A stretch of 60,797 nucleotides of DNA from Saprospiraceae bacterium (lineage in GTDB: Bacteria > Bacteroidota > Bacteroidia > Chitinophagales > Saprospiraceae), in contig JABWBR010000059.1 of NCBI GenBank assembly GCA_013360405.1, positions 1 through 60,797 of the forward strand, read 5' to 3'. Position 1 is the stretch's first letter, and every line of letters begins with the position of its first letter. Shown here piece after piece: positions 25,579 through 33,380 of the stretch. The translations under genes and the position numbers were made by a program. Below the pieces are notes generated by a model. It saw only the letters and a program-made list of their open reading frames with translations. It had not been told where the DNA came from and did no database searches.

Positions 25579-25731
25579 GGCAAAACCACGATACAAAACC
25601 CCTGTTGGTTATACAGTTACGGTCATATATAGACGATAAGCCACGACAATGTATAATTGCTTTCTATATATATAATTCTGATTAGTAAGGAAGTTATCTA
25701 CTTTGGTGTATTGTGGTTTGTCAGGTTTTTT

Positions 25732-25748
25732 AATCCCATCGGGATCAC
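25732..25748 (+). repeat. att copy 3 (right end)
   Basis: AATCCCATCGGGATCAC, a 17-bp match to the tRNA-Lys 3' end. It is immediately followed by a strong terminator that looks like the original tRNA-Lys terminator, so this marks the right chromosomal junction. Confidence 0.9.
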
Positions 25749-25749
25749 C

Positions 25750-25784
25750 AAAGCCGCTTCATTCACGTGAGGCGGCTTTTTTTG
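25750..25784 (+). terminator. Displaced native terminator of tRNA-Lys
   Basis: A hairpin AAAGCCGC ... GCGGCTTT followed by TTTTG lies 1 bp after att copy 3. In an uninterrupted chromosome it would sit directly behind the tRNA. The remainder of 25785-25903 shows no gene or clear promoter. Confidence 0.8.
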
Positions 25785-25903
25785 TTTGTAATAATATCAA
25801 TTTTTTATATATTTACCGCGCTGCTACACTCGTTTCCTCCCCCCTTGTGCAGCTTTTCAATGGAATCTCTCCTTTTATTCATCCAAAAAACAACTAAACC
25901 CAT

Positions 25904-28576
25904 ATGAAAAAATTGCTTACCTCCATTGGGATTATCACAGCAGTATGTGCTTTGTTATTGCCGGTTTATTTACCGGCACAGACTTATGTCATCAACGGCA
26001 GCGCCGTAGATCAAGGCAACGACTGCTTTTTACTCACCCCCGCATTGACCACCCAGGCAGGCTCGGTATGGTCGCAAAACAAAATCGACCTCAGCTTTGA
26101 CTTTGAAATCCAGGCTACGCTGAATCTGGGCGCCAATGACGGCGGCGCCGACGGCATCGCCTTCGTATTGCAACCGCTGTGCACCGGCCTTGGCAGTTCG
26201 GGTGGCGGCCTGGGCTATCAGGGCATCAATCCCTCGGTAGCCGTGGAATACGATACCTGGATAAACAGTGAAAACAACGATCCTTTTCAAGACCATATGT
26301 CTATTCAGCAAAACGGCTCTACTGTGCACCTCGCTCCTTCTATGCTGGCCGGACTGGCGCTGCTGCCCAATATCGAAAACAACGCCGACCATACTACGGT
26401 AATCCAGTGGAACGCCGCCCTGCAGTCGCTTTCCGTACTTTTTGACGGTAATCCGGTACTATTATATAGCGGCGATATCGTAGCTGATATTTTTGGCGGC
26501 AACCCACAGGTCTTCTGGGGATTCACCGCCGCTACCGGCGCCGCCGTTAACAACCAAAGCGTGTGTATCAACAGCGTCACATCCACCGAGTCGATACCCT
26601 ACGTAGTAACCGACGCCTCCTGCCCCAACGCCTCCGACGGCGCTATCGACTTCTCCGCAGGCCCCGGCTTTACTTTTTTGTGGAATACGGGCGCCACCAC
26701 CGAAGACCTCAACGGCGTGCCCGCCGGTACGTATACGCTGTCGGTAATTGATGCCGGCGGTTGTGCCAGCGATTATACCATCGAGGTGGGTTTTGTGCCC
26801 GACGTAACGCCGCCCGAGGCTCGCTGCCGCGATTTTGCCGTGCTGCTGGATGATACAGGCGCCGCTACCATTACTACGGCTGATGTCGACGACGGTTCTA
26901 TCGATGATTGTATTGTCGTTTCTCTGGGACTAGACGTTACTGCATTCGACTGCGCGGATATCGGAACCCAAACAGCAACCCTTACCGTAACCGACGGCAG
27001 CGGTAATACGGCTAGTTGTGCTTCTTCAGTAGAAGTCAAAGACGAACTGGCCCCTGCCATATCCTGCCCCGAACTGATCACCGTCTGCGGCGCCGACATT
27101 CACCCCGATCAGACGGGTTCGGCGACGGCCGCAGATAATTGCAGCATAGCAACTATCGAGTATTTCGACAACGCAAGCAACCTGACTTGCGCCGACGAAC
27201 TCACGCTGGTGCGTACCTGGCAGGCCACCGACCAATCCGGCAACATTGCGTCCTGCTTCCAACTGATTAACCTGGTAAAAGACATCGAAGGCCCCGAATG
27301 CCTAAATTGCCCCGGCGACCTCGTCCTGGCCTGCGACGAATCTATACCCGACCTGCCTATTCTGGAGGTGGCCGACAACTGCGACCCCAACCCCGAACTC
27401 GCACTGATTAGCACCACCACCCAAACCGGCGACGGTTCGTGCACCGATTACTCTTATACTATTGCTCGTGCGGTTATCGTGACCGACCGTTGCGGCAATT
27501 CCCGGTCTTATCCCCAATTGATTACGGTAAAAGACGAGACAGCGCCTGTACTCAACTGCCCCGCTCCGGCAAATATCACCTGCGGCGGCGACATCAGCCC
27601 CGCAGCTACAGGTACGGCTACTGTGACGGATAATTGCACGGCCTCTCCCGCTTTGTCATTTGTTGATGCCGTCACCGGCGGCGATTGCAACTTTGCTTGC
27701 GATATTGTGCGCACCTGGACTGCGGGCGATGCCTGCGGCAATACGAGTACCTGCGAACAGGTGATTACCAGCTCAACCCTGGATTTGTTCGAAACAGCTC
27801 TTTCTATGGACGTCAACGGCGACGGCGTAGCCGACGGGCTGGTGATGGGCGGCTGGCAACACTCGCTCACCCTGGGCGCCGATGTAGCACAATGCATCCC
27901 GCATTGGATACCCGCTTCGGGCGCCGTGCCGACCTCGCTGGTACGCGCGCGGGTCACCGCCACGCCCGACTGCGGCATCGGACCCAATCCGCTCGATCCC
28001 GAAGGGCACATGGTCAATCCCCTGCTTAGCGAAGGCATTCTGCTGAGCATCAAGTTACGCCTCGACCCTGCTTATGGCAATACGCTATTGTCGGAAGTAG
28101 GCTGTAATATCCACCCCGTTTTGTACCAATACATGAACCCCTTTTATACCGTGACCGACCTGATGACGCTCACCAATCTCGGTTTGGGCAATATTATCGG
28201 TCCGCCCCACTTGCCCCATCTGCTCAATTTGCTGAGTTGTGTCAATGGTAGCTACCAGCTTTGTGAGCCGGGGCAAAATGTCGTGTTGCCTTTTGCCGGG
28301 TCTTTGCCCACGCAAGCGGAAGGAATGCTAAGTCCCAAATTGGAAGTATATCCCAACCCCGCCAGCACGACTCTTTTTGTTGATCTGTCACCCTGGCAAA
28401 ACCAATCGCTGTCGGTGCAATTGATCGATGCCCGCGGCGGAGTATTGCAAACACTGCCCGCCAATGACCAATCGCTACTGGAATTGGATTTGCACGATTA
28501 TCCGGCCGGTTTGTATTTGATCAGGTTGAATGATGGGGGGAAAATGGTGGAGACGGCGAGAGTGGTGAAAAGATAA
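25904..28576 (+). CDS. L-type lectin domain surface protein with T9SS sorting domain
   Basis: Exported carbohydrate-binding-type protein, 890 aa. The signal peptide is about residues 1-26 (ending LPAQ). A bacterial L-type lectin domain (about 28-225) shows GGADGIAFVLQP, VAVEYDTWINSENNDPFQDHMSI and QVFWGFTAATG. A SprB-like segment (LWNTGATTEDLNGVPAGTYTLSVIDAGGC) follows. Next come Cys-rich HYR/DNC-type modules (about 300-625, repeated ADNC, TDNC and TCGGD words), an EF-like DVNGDGVADGLVMGG, and a C-terminal T9SS type A domain (VYPNPASTTLFVDL ... GLYLIRL). It is chromosomal DNA just outside the integrated array. Confidence 0.88.
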   Translation: MKKLLTSIGIITAVCALLLPVYLPAQTYVINGSAVDQGNDCFLLTPALTTQAGSVWSQNKIDLSFDFEIQATLNLGANDGGADGIAFVLQPLCTGLGSSGGGLGYQGINPSVAVEYDTWINSENNDPFQDHMSIQQNGSTVHLAPSMLAGLALLPNIENNADHTTVIQWNAALQSLSVLFDGNPVLLYSGDIVADIFGGNPQVFWGFTAATGAAVNNQSVCINSVTSTESIPYVVTDASCPNASDGAIDFSAGPGFTFLWNTGATTEDLNGVPAGTYTLSVIDAGGCASDYTIEVGFVPDVTPPEARCRDFAVLLDDTGAATITTADVDDGSIDDCIVVSLGLDVTAFDCADIGTQTATLTVTDGSGNTASCASSVEVKDELAPAISCPELITVCGADIHPDQTGSATAADNCSIATIEYFDNASNLTCADELTLVRTWQATDQSGNIASCFQLINLVKDIEGPECLNCPGDLVLACDESIPDLPILEVADNCDPNPELALISTTTQTGDGSCTDYSYTIARAVIVTDRCGNSRSYPQLITVKDETAPVLNCPAPANITCGGDISPAATGTATVTDNCTASPALSFVDAVTGGDCNFACDIVRTWTAGDACGNTSTCEQVITSSTLDLFETALSMDVNGDGVADGLVMGGWQHSLTLGADVAQCIPHWIPASGAVPTSLVRARVTATPDCGIGPNPLDPEGHMVNPLLSEGILLSIKLRLDPAYGNTLLSEVGCNIHPVLYQYMNPFYTVTDLMTLTNLGLGNIIGPPHLPHLLNLLSCVNGSYQLCEPGQNVVLPFAGSLPTQAEGMLSPKLEVYPNPASTTLFVDLSPWQNQSLSVQLIDARGGVLQTLPANDQSLLELDLHDYPAGLYLIRLNDGGKMVETARVVKR

Positions 28577-28652
28577 AGAGCTTAACGGCAGCTTTAAATT
28601 GATTTAAGACTTGTTCATCCTGATATGGTGTAAAAGCTTTGTAAAGTATAAT

Positions 28653-28690
28653 AAGCCCTTGTAGTTTAATCACTTACGAGGGCTTTTTAT
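28653..28690. terminator. Terminator after vsr copy 2
   Basis: Arms AAGCCCTTGTAG and CTTACGAGGGCTT with a T-rich tail on the plus strand. Stem and loop are very similar to the hairpin downstream of vsr copy 1 (13861-13903). Confidence 0.65.
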
Positions 28691-28747
28691 TTTAAAATAC
28701 AGCCAAACCCTTCGGTTTCTTAAATCTTGTCATAAAATTAAGCTATG

Positions 28748-29152
28748 CTAAGGGTGAAGAATTTGAAGGAGCCTGGTTTCAAACCCTCCCTTTTTGATTT
28801 CACATTCCCAAATCCTAAGAACGCTCCAGCCTTTTCGGGTGAGGGTGTCTGTTACTTCCTGGTCTCTCATTACATTGCGTTCTCTTTTTTTTACCCAATA
28901 CTCTTTGTTTTGTTCCGGGCGGGTATTTCGGCAGTCGTGCCCATGCCAAAAACATCCATCGGCAAAAATGGCGATTTTGAGTTTTGGAAAAACAAAGTCT
29001 GGTTTCCCTATAAGGTGGTAATTGCGTCTCCAACCTTTTATGCCATTAGCCTTATAAAAGGCAATGAGGCGCATTTCCGTTGATTTGTTGCGGTTGGATT
29101 TGACTTGGCGCATGATTTCGCTGCGCTTTTCCGATGTAAAAACGTCAGCCAT
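28748..29152 (-). CDS. vsr: Vsr-family mismatch endonuclease (copy 2)
   Basis: 134 aa. It has the same motifs as copy 1: GKPDFVFP, IAIFADGCFWHGHDC and WECEIK. Starting at ATG 29152 gives MADVFTSEKRSEIM, which aligns with MADIVTPAKRSEIM of copy 1; an upstream start would add 10 unaligned residues. The ATG overlaps the stop of the DUF4928-like gene by 8 bp, so it is the third gene of the second restriction-modification operon. The Thr-to-Ala change in FTDG/FADG precedes the conserved Asp and leaves it intact. Confidence 0.93.
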   Translation of the reverse strand: MADVFTSEKRSEIMRQVKSNRNKSTEMRLIAFYKANGIKGWRRNYHLIGKPDFVFPKLKIAIFADGCFWHGHDCRNTRPEQNKEYWVKKRERNVMRDQEVTDTLTRKGWSVLRIWECEIKKGGFETRLLQILHP

Positions 29153-30113
29153 TGTATTTTTCCAGGTTGGAAGGAAGTTCAATCATTAGGGACTTGTCTA
29201 CTTCAACGGCGTTTACTCGCTCATTGTAGATTTTAACAAGGCGGACTAGACTATGTTTGAGTTTGTCGGCGGTGAATACGCTAATTTCTTCAATATTCTG
29301 AGAAATAAACGATTCGAGCGATTCAACGGCAATTTGACCGTTGCAGTATTGTTCTGCTAGTTGGCGGGCTGCAGCTAGTTTCCCATCCGAGACAATCAAA
29401 TAGACTTTCAGCCCCTCGTTAATGTTCTCTTGGCACTTTTTGTAAACTCCTTCCATCGGGGAAACGGTAACGTGAAAAACCGTACTGCCTATCATAAAGT
29501 CGCCAGAACGGTTAGTAGGTCTGTCGGCTGTGCTTGCCGATTCGTTTGATACTTCCACGTCGGGAAATCGTAGTTGTAATTTAGCTCCAACCAAATGTTG
29601 CGCAACGTATCCGGCCTTGCCTTCGCTATGGGAAGTTTCAAAAAGGTCGTGAATGATTTGCCATGTTGAAAGTTTCGAGTCATAGACCAGTTTCAGTTTC
29701 TGGCGATTGTGAAAATCCTTAACCCGTTCAACCAAAAATGCTTGGAATGAGGAGAGAATATTGTTTCGTTCTTCAGATGGAAGTAATTCGAGTTTAAGGT
29801 CTGCTAAGGACTTGAATAGCGGTCTTATGTCTCCCTGTCCCCCCCGATTTGTTCGCCCGCCTTCTTTTGCAAAAGGTCGTGTTTCATCAAATGCAGCAAG
29901 AATCGCTGCAACTGCCGCTCCACTTGCACCCTTGATTTGCGCCCCTCCTGGCGCTACATGGGCATCAAAATCCAAGTCGTATTTTTCCTTCAATCTTTCC
30001 AGCAAAACGAGCGTAGCGGCGATTGTACCATTTGCCGGTCCGCCGTTCGCTTTGACTATTTTGAGAGACTTATACCATTCTTCAAATACTGATAGCGGAG
30101 GTTTGGTATTCAT
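29145..30113 (-). CDS. DUF4928-like protein, probable restriction endonuclease partner
   Basis: 322 aa. The N-terminus (VFEEWYKSLKIVKANGGPANGTIAATLVLLERL) and the Gly-rich GGRTNRGGQGDI segment resemble DUF4928 proteins, which are typically encoded beside C5-methyltransferases and are thought to be type II nucleases. A possible nuclease core is KAGYVAQHLVGAKLQLRFPDVEV ... SGDFMIGSTVFHVTV. The start overlaps the methyltransferase 3' end by 32 bp. The operon order (methyltransferase, this gene, vsr) mirrors the first restriction-modification island, although the protein is unrelated to its NotI-like nuclease. Confidence 0.65.
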   Translation of the reverse strand: MNTKPPLSVFEEWYKSLKIVKANGGPANGTIAATLVLLERLKEKYDLDFDAHVAPGGAQIKGASGAAVAAILAAFDETRPFAKEGGRTNRGGQGDIRPLFKSLADLKLELLPSEERNNILSSFQAFLVERVKDFHNRQKLKLVYDSKLSTWQIIHDLFETSHSEGKAGYVAQHLVGAKLQLRFPDVEVSNESASTADRPTNRSGDFMIGSTVFHVTVSPMEGVYKKCQENINEGLKVYLIVSDGKLAAARQLAEQYCNGQIAVESLESFISQNIEEISVFTADKLKHSLVRLVKIYNERVNAVEVDKSLMIELPSNLEKYNG

Positions 30114-31278
30114 GTGTTAAATCCTGCTTTGCTGTAATATTGTAAATTTCAGCCAATAGGGGGTTAAGGTAGTTTTCTCCAATCCACGTTACCACAGGAA
30201 CGCAAACAGCATCTCCAAAACCAAATAACGCTTGGTTGATATTTCCGGAAATAACGTATTCATCTGCGCCCATTAACCTTGCGCATTCACGGGGAGACAA
30301 AAGACGAATGTCAATTTTCCCTTTTCCTACACGAAGTAATATTTGCCTGGCGCTCCCTCCTTTCGGCGTTCTCAAACAACCCGCTATCCCATCAGAACGT
30401 ATTTCAGCCATTGACCGACCTTCTCGTACCCGGCGGAATGCCGTAAAATAGGTGTATTCGCTACCGTACTTTGCCGCTTCGATCAAAACCCTGTGTCTGT
30501 CAAAAGTCTGGTTTAACAGGTACTCAACCCGCTCCTCATTCCACCAGTCTTTCGAGATTTCTGGAATTTCTTCGATAATGTCAATCAAGCGAGAATTGTT
30601 ATTTGGCAAGCTGGGCAAATTTCGAATACTCCAATTTATTTCCGGGTGCTTTAAAATGAAGTCAGCGAGTTTCTTGGGTCTTATATCACTTTGGTAAAAA
30701 GATAACTGCTTTTCGCTTACCCTTTCAAGTTTCTTGGCGTTTTGATGTCCAACAACAAAAAGACGCACTCGGCTTTGAGGGACAAATCTAGTAGCATCAA
30801 TAATGAAGGCGTCGACTGAATAACCTAGCTCGTTCAAAGCAAGTAGAGCTTCTTTAAAATCCCTACCGTTGTGAGAAGTTAAGAACCCTTCTACGTTTTC
30901 AAGTAAGACAATCGGAGGGCGTCGTTCTCCCATATCTTCCAAAACGTTAACAAACCCCCAAAATGCAGAAGACTGACTTCCTGCCAAACCTTCACGACGT
31001 CCCGCTAATGATAAGTCCGTACAGGGGAAAGAGGCGGTCGCCAAGCTGACGTTAGGTATTTGGCTACCTTTCAATTGGTGAATATCTCCGAGATGAAAAT
31101 GGTTTTCAGAATCGTTGAAATGGTTGCGGTAAATGCTTTCCTTAGAAGGATCAATGTCATTAGCAAAGGAAATTTTCCAGCCTGCCTTTTCTAGCCCCAA
31201 ACGCATTAGGCCAATACCGGCGAAGAATTCCGCGAATGATTTTGCGTAAGCCTCATTATGATTATACCCCATTTCCAT
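30082..31278 (-). CDS. DNA (cytosine-5) methyltransferase, second system
   Basis: 398 aa. Motif I is FAEFFAGIGLMRLG. Motif IV reads ATASFPCTDLS, the PCTDLS variant in place of PCQ-x-F, with the catalytic Cys kept. Motif VI is LLENVEG and motif VIII is FVPQSRVRLFVVG. The target-recognition region follows, and the C-terminal FGFGDAVCVPVVTWIGE is the motif IX/X region. The specificity is different from the first system and cannot be read. It is the first gene of its operon, and a -7 box lies at 31291-31298. Confidence 0.93.
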   Translation of the reverse strand: MEMGYNHNEAYAKSFAEFFAGIGLMRLGLEKAGWKISFANDIDPSKESIYRNHFNDSENHFHLGDIHQLKGSQIPNVSLATASFPCTDLSLAGRREGLAGSQSSAFWGFVNVLEDMGERRPPIVLLENVEGFLTSHNGRDFKEALLALNELGYSVDAFIIDATRFVPQSRVRLFVVGHQNAKKLERVSEKQLSFYQSDIRPKKLADFILKHPEINWSIRNLPSLPNNNSRLIDIIEEIPEISKDWWNEERVEYLLNQTFDRHRVLIEAAKYGSEYTYFTAFRRVREGRSMAEIRSDGIAGCLRTPKGGSARQILLRVGKGKIDIRLLSPRECARLMGADEYVISGNINQALFGFGDAVCVPVVTWIGENYLNPLLAEIYNITAKQDLTHEYQTSAISI

Positions 31279-31290
31279 GTACTATTTTGA

Positions 31291-31298
31291 CAAAAGTA
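31291..31298 (-). promoter_or_regulatory. -7 element of the second restriction-modification operon
   Basis: TACTTTTG on the minus strand, 12 nt upstream of the ATG. It is embedded in a TTTTGACAAAA near-palindrome (31287-31297), and an inverted repeat TATTTTAT/ATAAAATA (about 31302-31323) lies beyond it. These may be operators controlling methyltransferase dosage. Confidence 0.45.
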
Positions 31299-31379
31299 CA
31301 CTATTTTATTGTAAAATAAAATACTTTTTGTTTTATTTTAAACAGCTAATTACGATTCTTAATATACCTACGATATCCT

Positions 31380-31781
31380 TCAAAATCGTGCGCTAGAAGT
31401 TTGATACCTCCGCAAGGCCTTATGCCCCCCCTTGAGGTCAATTATCCGCTCAAACCCCATTTTGTGCAGCTTTTTGGCAGCATAGGGACTGCGGTGGGCG
31501 GTTTCACAATAGATAAAAACGGGTTGGTTGCGCGCAAAACCTTCCATCTTTTTGCCAAAGGCAAAGCTAAGGTAGCTGGCATTTACTGCTTTGTCGATAT
31601 GATTTTTGCGGTACTCCATGCCCGTGCGCACGTCAATAATCAACGCATCAGGCGCTTGCGACAACCTGTCGAGGTATTCGGCAGGAGGCAGTTGCTCCAC
31701 GTTGTCCTCCTTGTAAATCCCCGATGCACAAGAAGTCCACAACAAGGTCATTACAGATAGCATTAATAACAATGATTTCAT
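31380..31781 (-). CDS. Rhodanese-domain lipoprotein
   Basis: 133 aa. A lipoprotein signal has Cys18 in LLWTSCAS. A single rhodanese domain (about 30-130) has the catalytic-loop Cys92 in FIYCETAHRSP, plus LIIDVRTGMEYRKNHIDKAVN. Such periplasmic single-domain rhodaneses move sulfane sulfur or act in redox roles; the substrate is unknown. It is a stand-alone minus-strand gene. Confidence 0.9.
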   Translation of the reverse strand: MKSLLLMLSVMTLLWTSCASGIYKEDNVEQLPPAEYLDRLSQAPDALIIDVRTGMEYRKNHIDKAVNASYLSFAFGKKMEGFARNQPVFIYCETAHRSPYAAKKLHKMGFERIIDLKGGHKALRRYQTSSARF

Positions 31782-31820
31782 TGTTTGTCAACGTTTTACA
31801 TGGTTGTGGACGGTGAACGT

Positions 31821-32522
31821 TCACCCTACAATCTCTCCCTCTCTCCCTCTCTCCCTCTCTCCCTCCCCAACAACCTTCCCCCCTCTCAGCTGCAAAACCC
31901 TCCCCGTCTTCGCGGCCAGTTCCATATTGTGTGTCACCAGCACCAGCGTAGTGCCGTTTTCCTTATTGAGATCAAAAAGCAATTTTTCCACCAGGTGGCT
32001 CGTATCCTCATCGAGGTTGCCGGTAGGTTCGTCGGCGAACAGTATTTTGGGTTGGTTGGCAAAAGCTCGGGCCAGGGCCACCCGTTGTTGCTCGCCACCA
32101 GAGAGCTGCACCGGGTAGTGATCGGCGCGGTCGGCAAGGCCTACGCGTTCCAACAGGGCGGTAGCGCGAGCCTGGGCGCCGTGTTCGCCGCGGAGTTCGA
32201 GCGGCACCATCACATTTTCGAGGGCCGTCAGCGTAGGAATGAGCTGGAAATTTTGAAAAACAAAACCCACGTGTTCGTTGCGCACGGCGGCACGTTGGTC
32301 TTCACTGAGTTCATCGAGACGGATGCCGTTGATCGTTACACTGCCTGATGTGGCGCGGTCGAGGCCGGCGCAAAGACCCAGCAAAGTCGTTTTGCCGCTG
32401 CCCGAAGGGCCCACGATGGCGAAAGCGTCGCCGGCATTAAGCGCAAAGCTCACTTCGTGTAAAACGGTGAGCTCGCGGCCCCCACTGGGAAATGTCTTGG
32501 TGAGGTTGTTTACCTCCAGCAT
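31821..32522 (-). CDS. ABC transporter ATP-binding protein (LolD/MacB/YbbA-type)
   Basis: ATPase subunit of a type VII-like ABC system, 233 aa. Walker A is GPSGSGKTT, Q-loop FVFQNFQL, signature LSGGEQQRVALARAF, Walker B ILFADEPTGNLD and H-loop LVTHN. The family is linked to lipoprotein release or macrolide-type export, but no permease gene is adjacent. The last 15 or so residues (GEGERERGREGE) are encoded by an 8-bp microsatellite (31831-31866), so the C-terminus has been extended into a repeat tract and could vary in length. Confidence 0.9.
   Translation of the reverse strand: MLEVNNLTKTFPSGGRELTVLHEVSFALNAGDAFAIVGPSGSGKTTLLGLCAGLDRATSGSVTINGIRLDELSEDQRAAVRNEHVGFVFQNFQLIPTLTALENVMVPLELRGEHGAQARATALLERVGLADRADHYPVQLSGGEQQRVALARAFANQPKILFADEPTGNLDEDTSHLVEKLLFDLNKENGTTLVLVTHNMELAAKTGRVLQLRGGKVVGEGERERGREGEIVG
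31831..31866. repeat. 8-bp microsatellite TCTCCCTC inside the ABC ATPase 3' end
   Basis: About four and a half copies of an octamer. Because 8 is not a multiple of 3, gain or loss of a unit would shift the frame of the last codons. Confidence 0.9.
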
Positions 32523-32596
32523 GATCGATGGTTTTTCATGTAAAGGCGCAAACAGGGCAAAAAGTTGTGGAAATGGAAAAAAAAGAGGGAGAGGGC

Positions 32597-32630
32597 GGTT
32601 GTCGGTTGTGGGTTATCGGTTGTCGGTCTG
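32597..32630. repeat. 7-bp repeat GGTTGTC family
   Basis: Four to five degenerate heptamers (GGTTGTC, GGTTGTG, GGTTATC, GGTTGTC). The same family occurs at about 34491-34515 and 60555-60607. Confidence 0.85.
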
Positions 32631-32657
32631 TATATTGCAGTTATAAAACAACCATAC

Positions 32658-33287
32658 ATGCGTTTTTTTACATTGCTCGCTTTATTAGGATTATTAACCG
32701 CTTGCGGCATTAATCCATCTTCCACCACAGAGAAAGGGCACCCATTATCAGAATATTTTTACGCAAGTGAATTGAATTCCAAGGATACGCTTGTATTTTA
32801 TGCAGAGCAGCAGGAATTTGAAAACAATAAGCTTATCAAGCCGTTGCCGGATACGGTATTAGCCAAGTATGTAAGTCCGGAAATAATGGCGCGCTTAAAC
32901 TTCACAGGCAACGGCGAATATTTTGCGGCTAACCAATTTTCATTAGACTCGCATACGATAGCTTGCGTAATCCTGACCAGAGATAATTGGTTTAGAATGG
33001 AGTCTTTGCTGCTTTTTAATAAAAAACTTAAACAATATGACCGCCTCGTGCCTGTAGCCCAATTGTATGGAGGTGAATCAGGTCAGATATATACGTATAG
33101 CTGGTTGTACAGACAAGACGAGGCAATTTACCTTTTTAGCAAAGATATCGCCCACTCGATAATTATGCCGACAGAAGAAAACGAAGAACCGGTAGAAAAA
33201 GACGATGAAACTAATTGGCTGAAAAAATGGCATAATGGCAATTTTGAATCCATTGCCCTACCCGATTCTGCACGCGGTGAACGGTAA
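32658..33287 (+). CDS. Hypothetical lipoprotein
   Basis: 209 aa, not recognised. Starting at ATG 32658 gives a clean lipoprotein signal (MRFFTLLALLGLLTACG, Cys16); longer frames upstream run through a repeat tract and are rejected. The mature part is mixed, with many Tyr/Phe and an acidic stretch (ENEEPVEKDDETNW) near the end. The last three codons (GER) lie in the 43-bp repeat, so the native stop may have been replaced by repeat insertion. Confidence 0.75.
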   Translation: MRFFTLLALLGLLTACGINPSSTTEKGHPLSEYFYASELNSKDTLVFYAEQQEFENNKLIKPLPDTVLAKYVSPEIMARLNFTGNGEYFAANQFSLDSHTIACVILTRDNWFRMESLLLFNKKLKQYDRLVPVAQLYGGESGQIYTYSWLYRQDEAIYLFSKDIAHSIIMPTEENEEPVEKDDETNWLKKWHNGNFESIALPDSARGER

Positions 33288-33380
33288 ACGTTCACCCTAC
33301 GTGGGTCACCACCGTGGCGGTGAACGGTAAACGTTCACCCTACGTGGGTCACCACCGTGGCGGTGAACGGTAAATATAAT
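33275..33380. repeat. 43-bp tandem repeat with internal palindrome
   Basis: Two full copies (33275-33317, 33318-33360) and a partial third. Each contains GGTGAACG-GTAAA-CGTTCACC and a GTGGGTCACCACCGTGG segment. Related copies lie at 31810-31830 and 40553-40580. It spans the 3' ends of two convergent genes. Confidence 0.92.

Larger units (their letters stand above)
16837..25748. mobile_element. Capsid-encoding phage-satellite-like integrative element in tRNA-Lys
   Basis: An 8.9-kb interval between att copies 2 and 3, with about 12 genes all on the minus strand. From right to left: integrase, 4-TM zinc-finger protein, 30-, 69- and 80-aa proteins, P27-type small terminase, a 165-aa unknown, HK97 major capsid, two excisionase-like HTH proteins, RepA-like ATPase and BT4734-like primase. 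All frames are open and several are joined by ATGA overlaps, so it does not look decayed. No large terminase, portal, prohead protease, tail or lysis genes are present. This matches the logic of helper-dependent satellites (P4, PICI, cf-PICI, satellite tycheposons) but not a set I know from Bacteroidota. Confidence 0.75.

Noticed and set aside
25732-25748. Third tRNA gene
   Set aside because: Only 17 bp of the tRNA-Lys 3' end; an att copy.
16837-25748. Decayed ordinary prophage
   Set aside because: All genes are intact, compact and co-oriented with coupled starts; the missing virion genes leave no remnants. Not fully excluded.
16837-25748. Conjugative or mobilisable element
   Set aside because: No relaxase, coupling protein or tra genes; presence of terS and capsid genes points to phage-linked transfer.
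30082-31278. Inactive methyltransferase because motif IV reads PCTDLS
   Set aside because: The PC catalytic dipeptide is present and PCTDLS is a known variant in functional C5-methyltransferases.
32565-32657. N-terminal extension of the lipoprotein gene
   Set aside because: It is encoded by the heptamer repeat tract; the ATG at 32658 gives a canonical lipoprotein signal.
33275-33380. Possible CRISPR or integron attC
   Set aside because: Head-to-tail 43-bp units with no variable spacers and no integron integrase.
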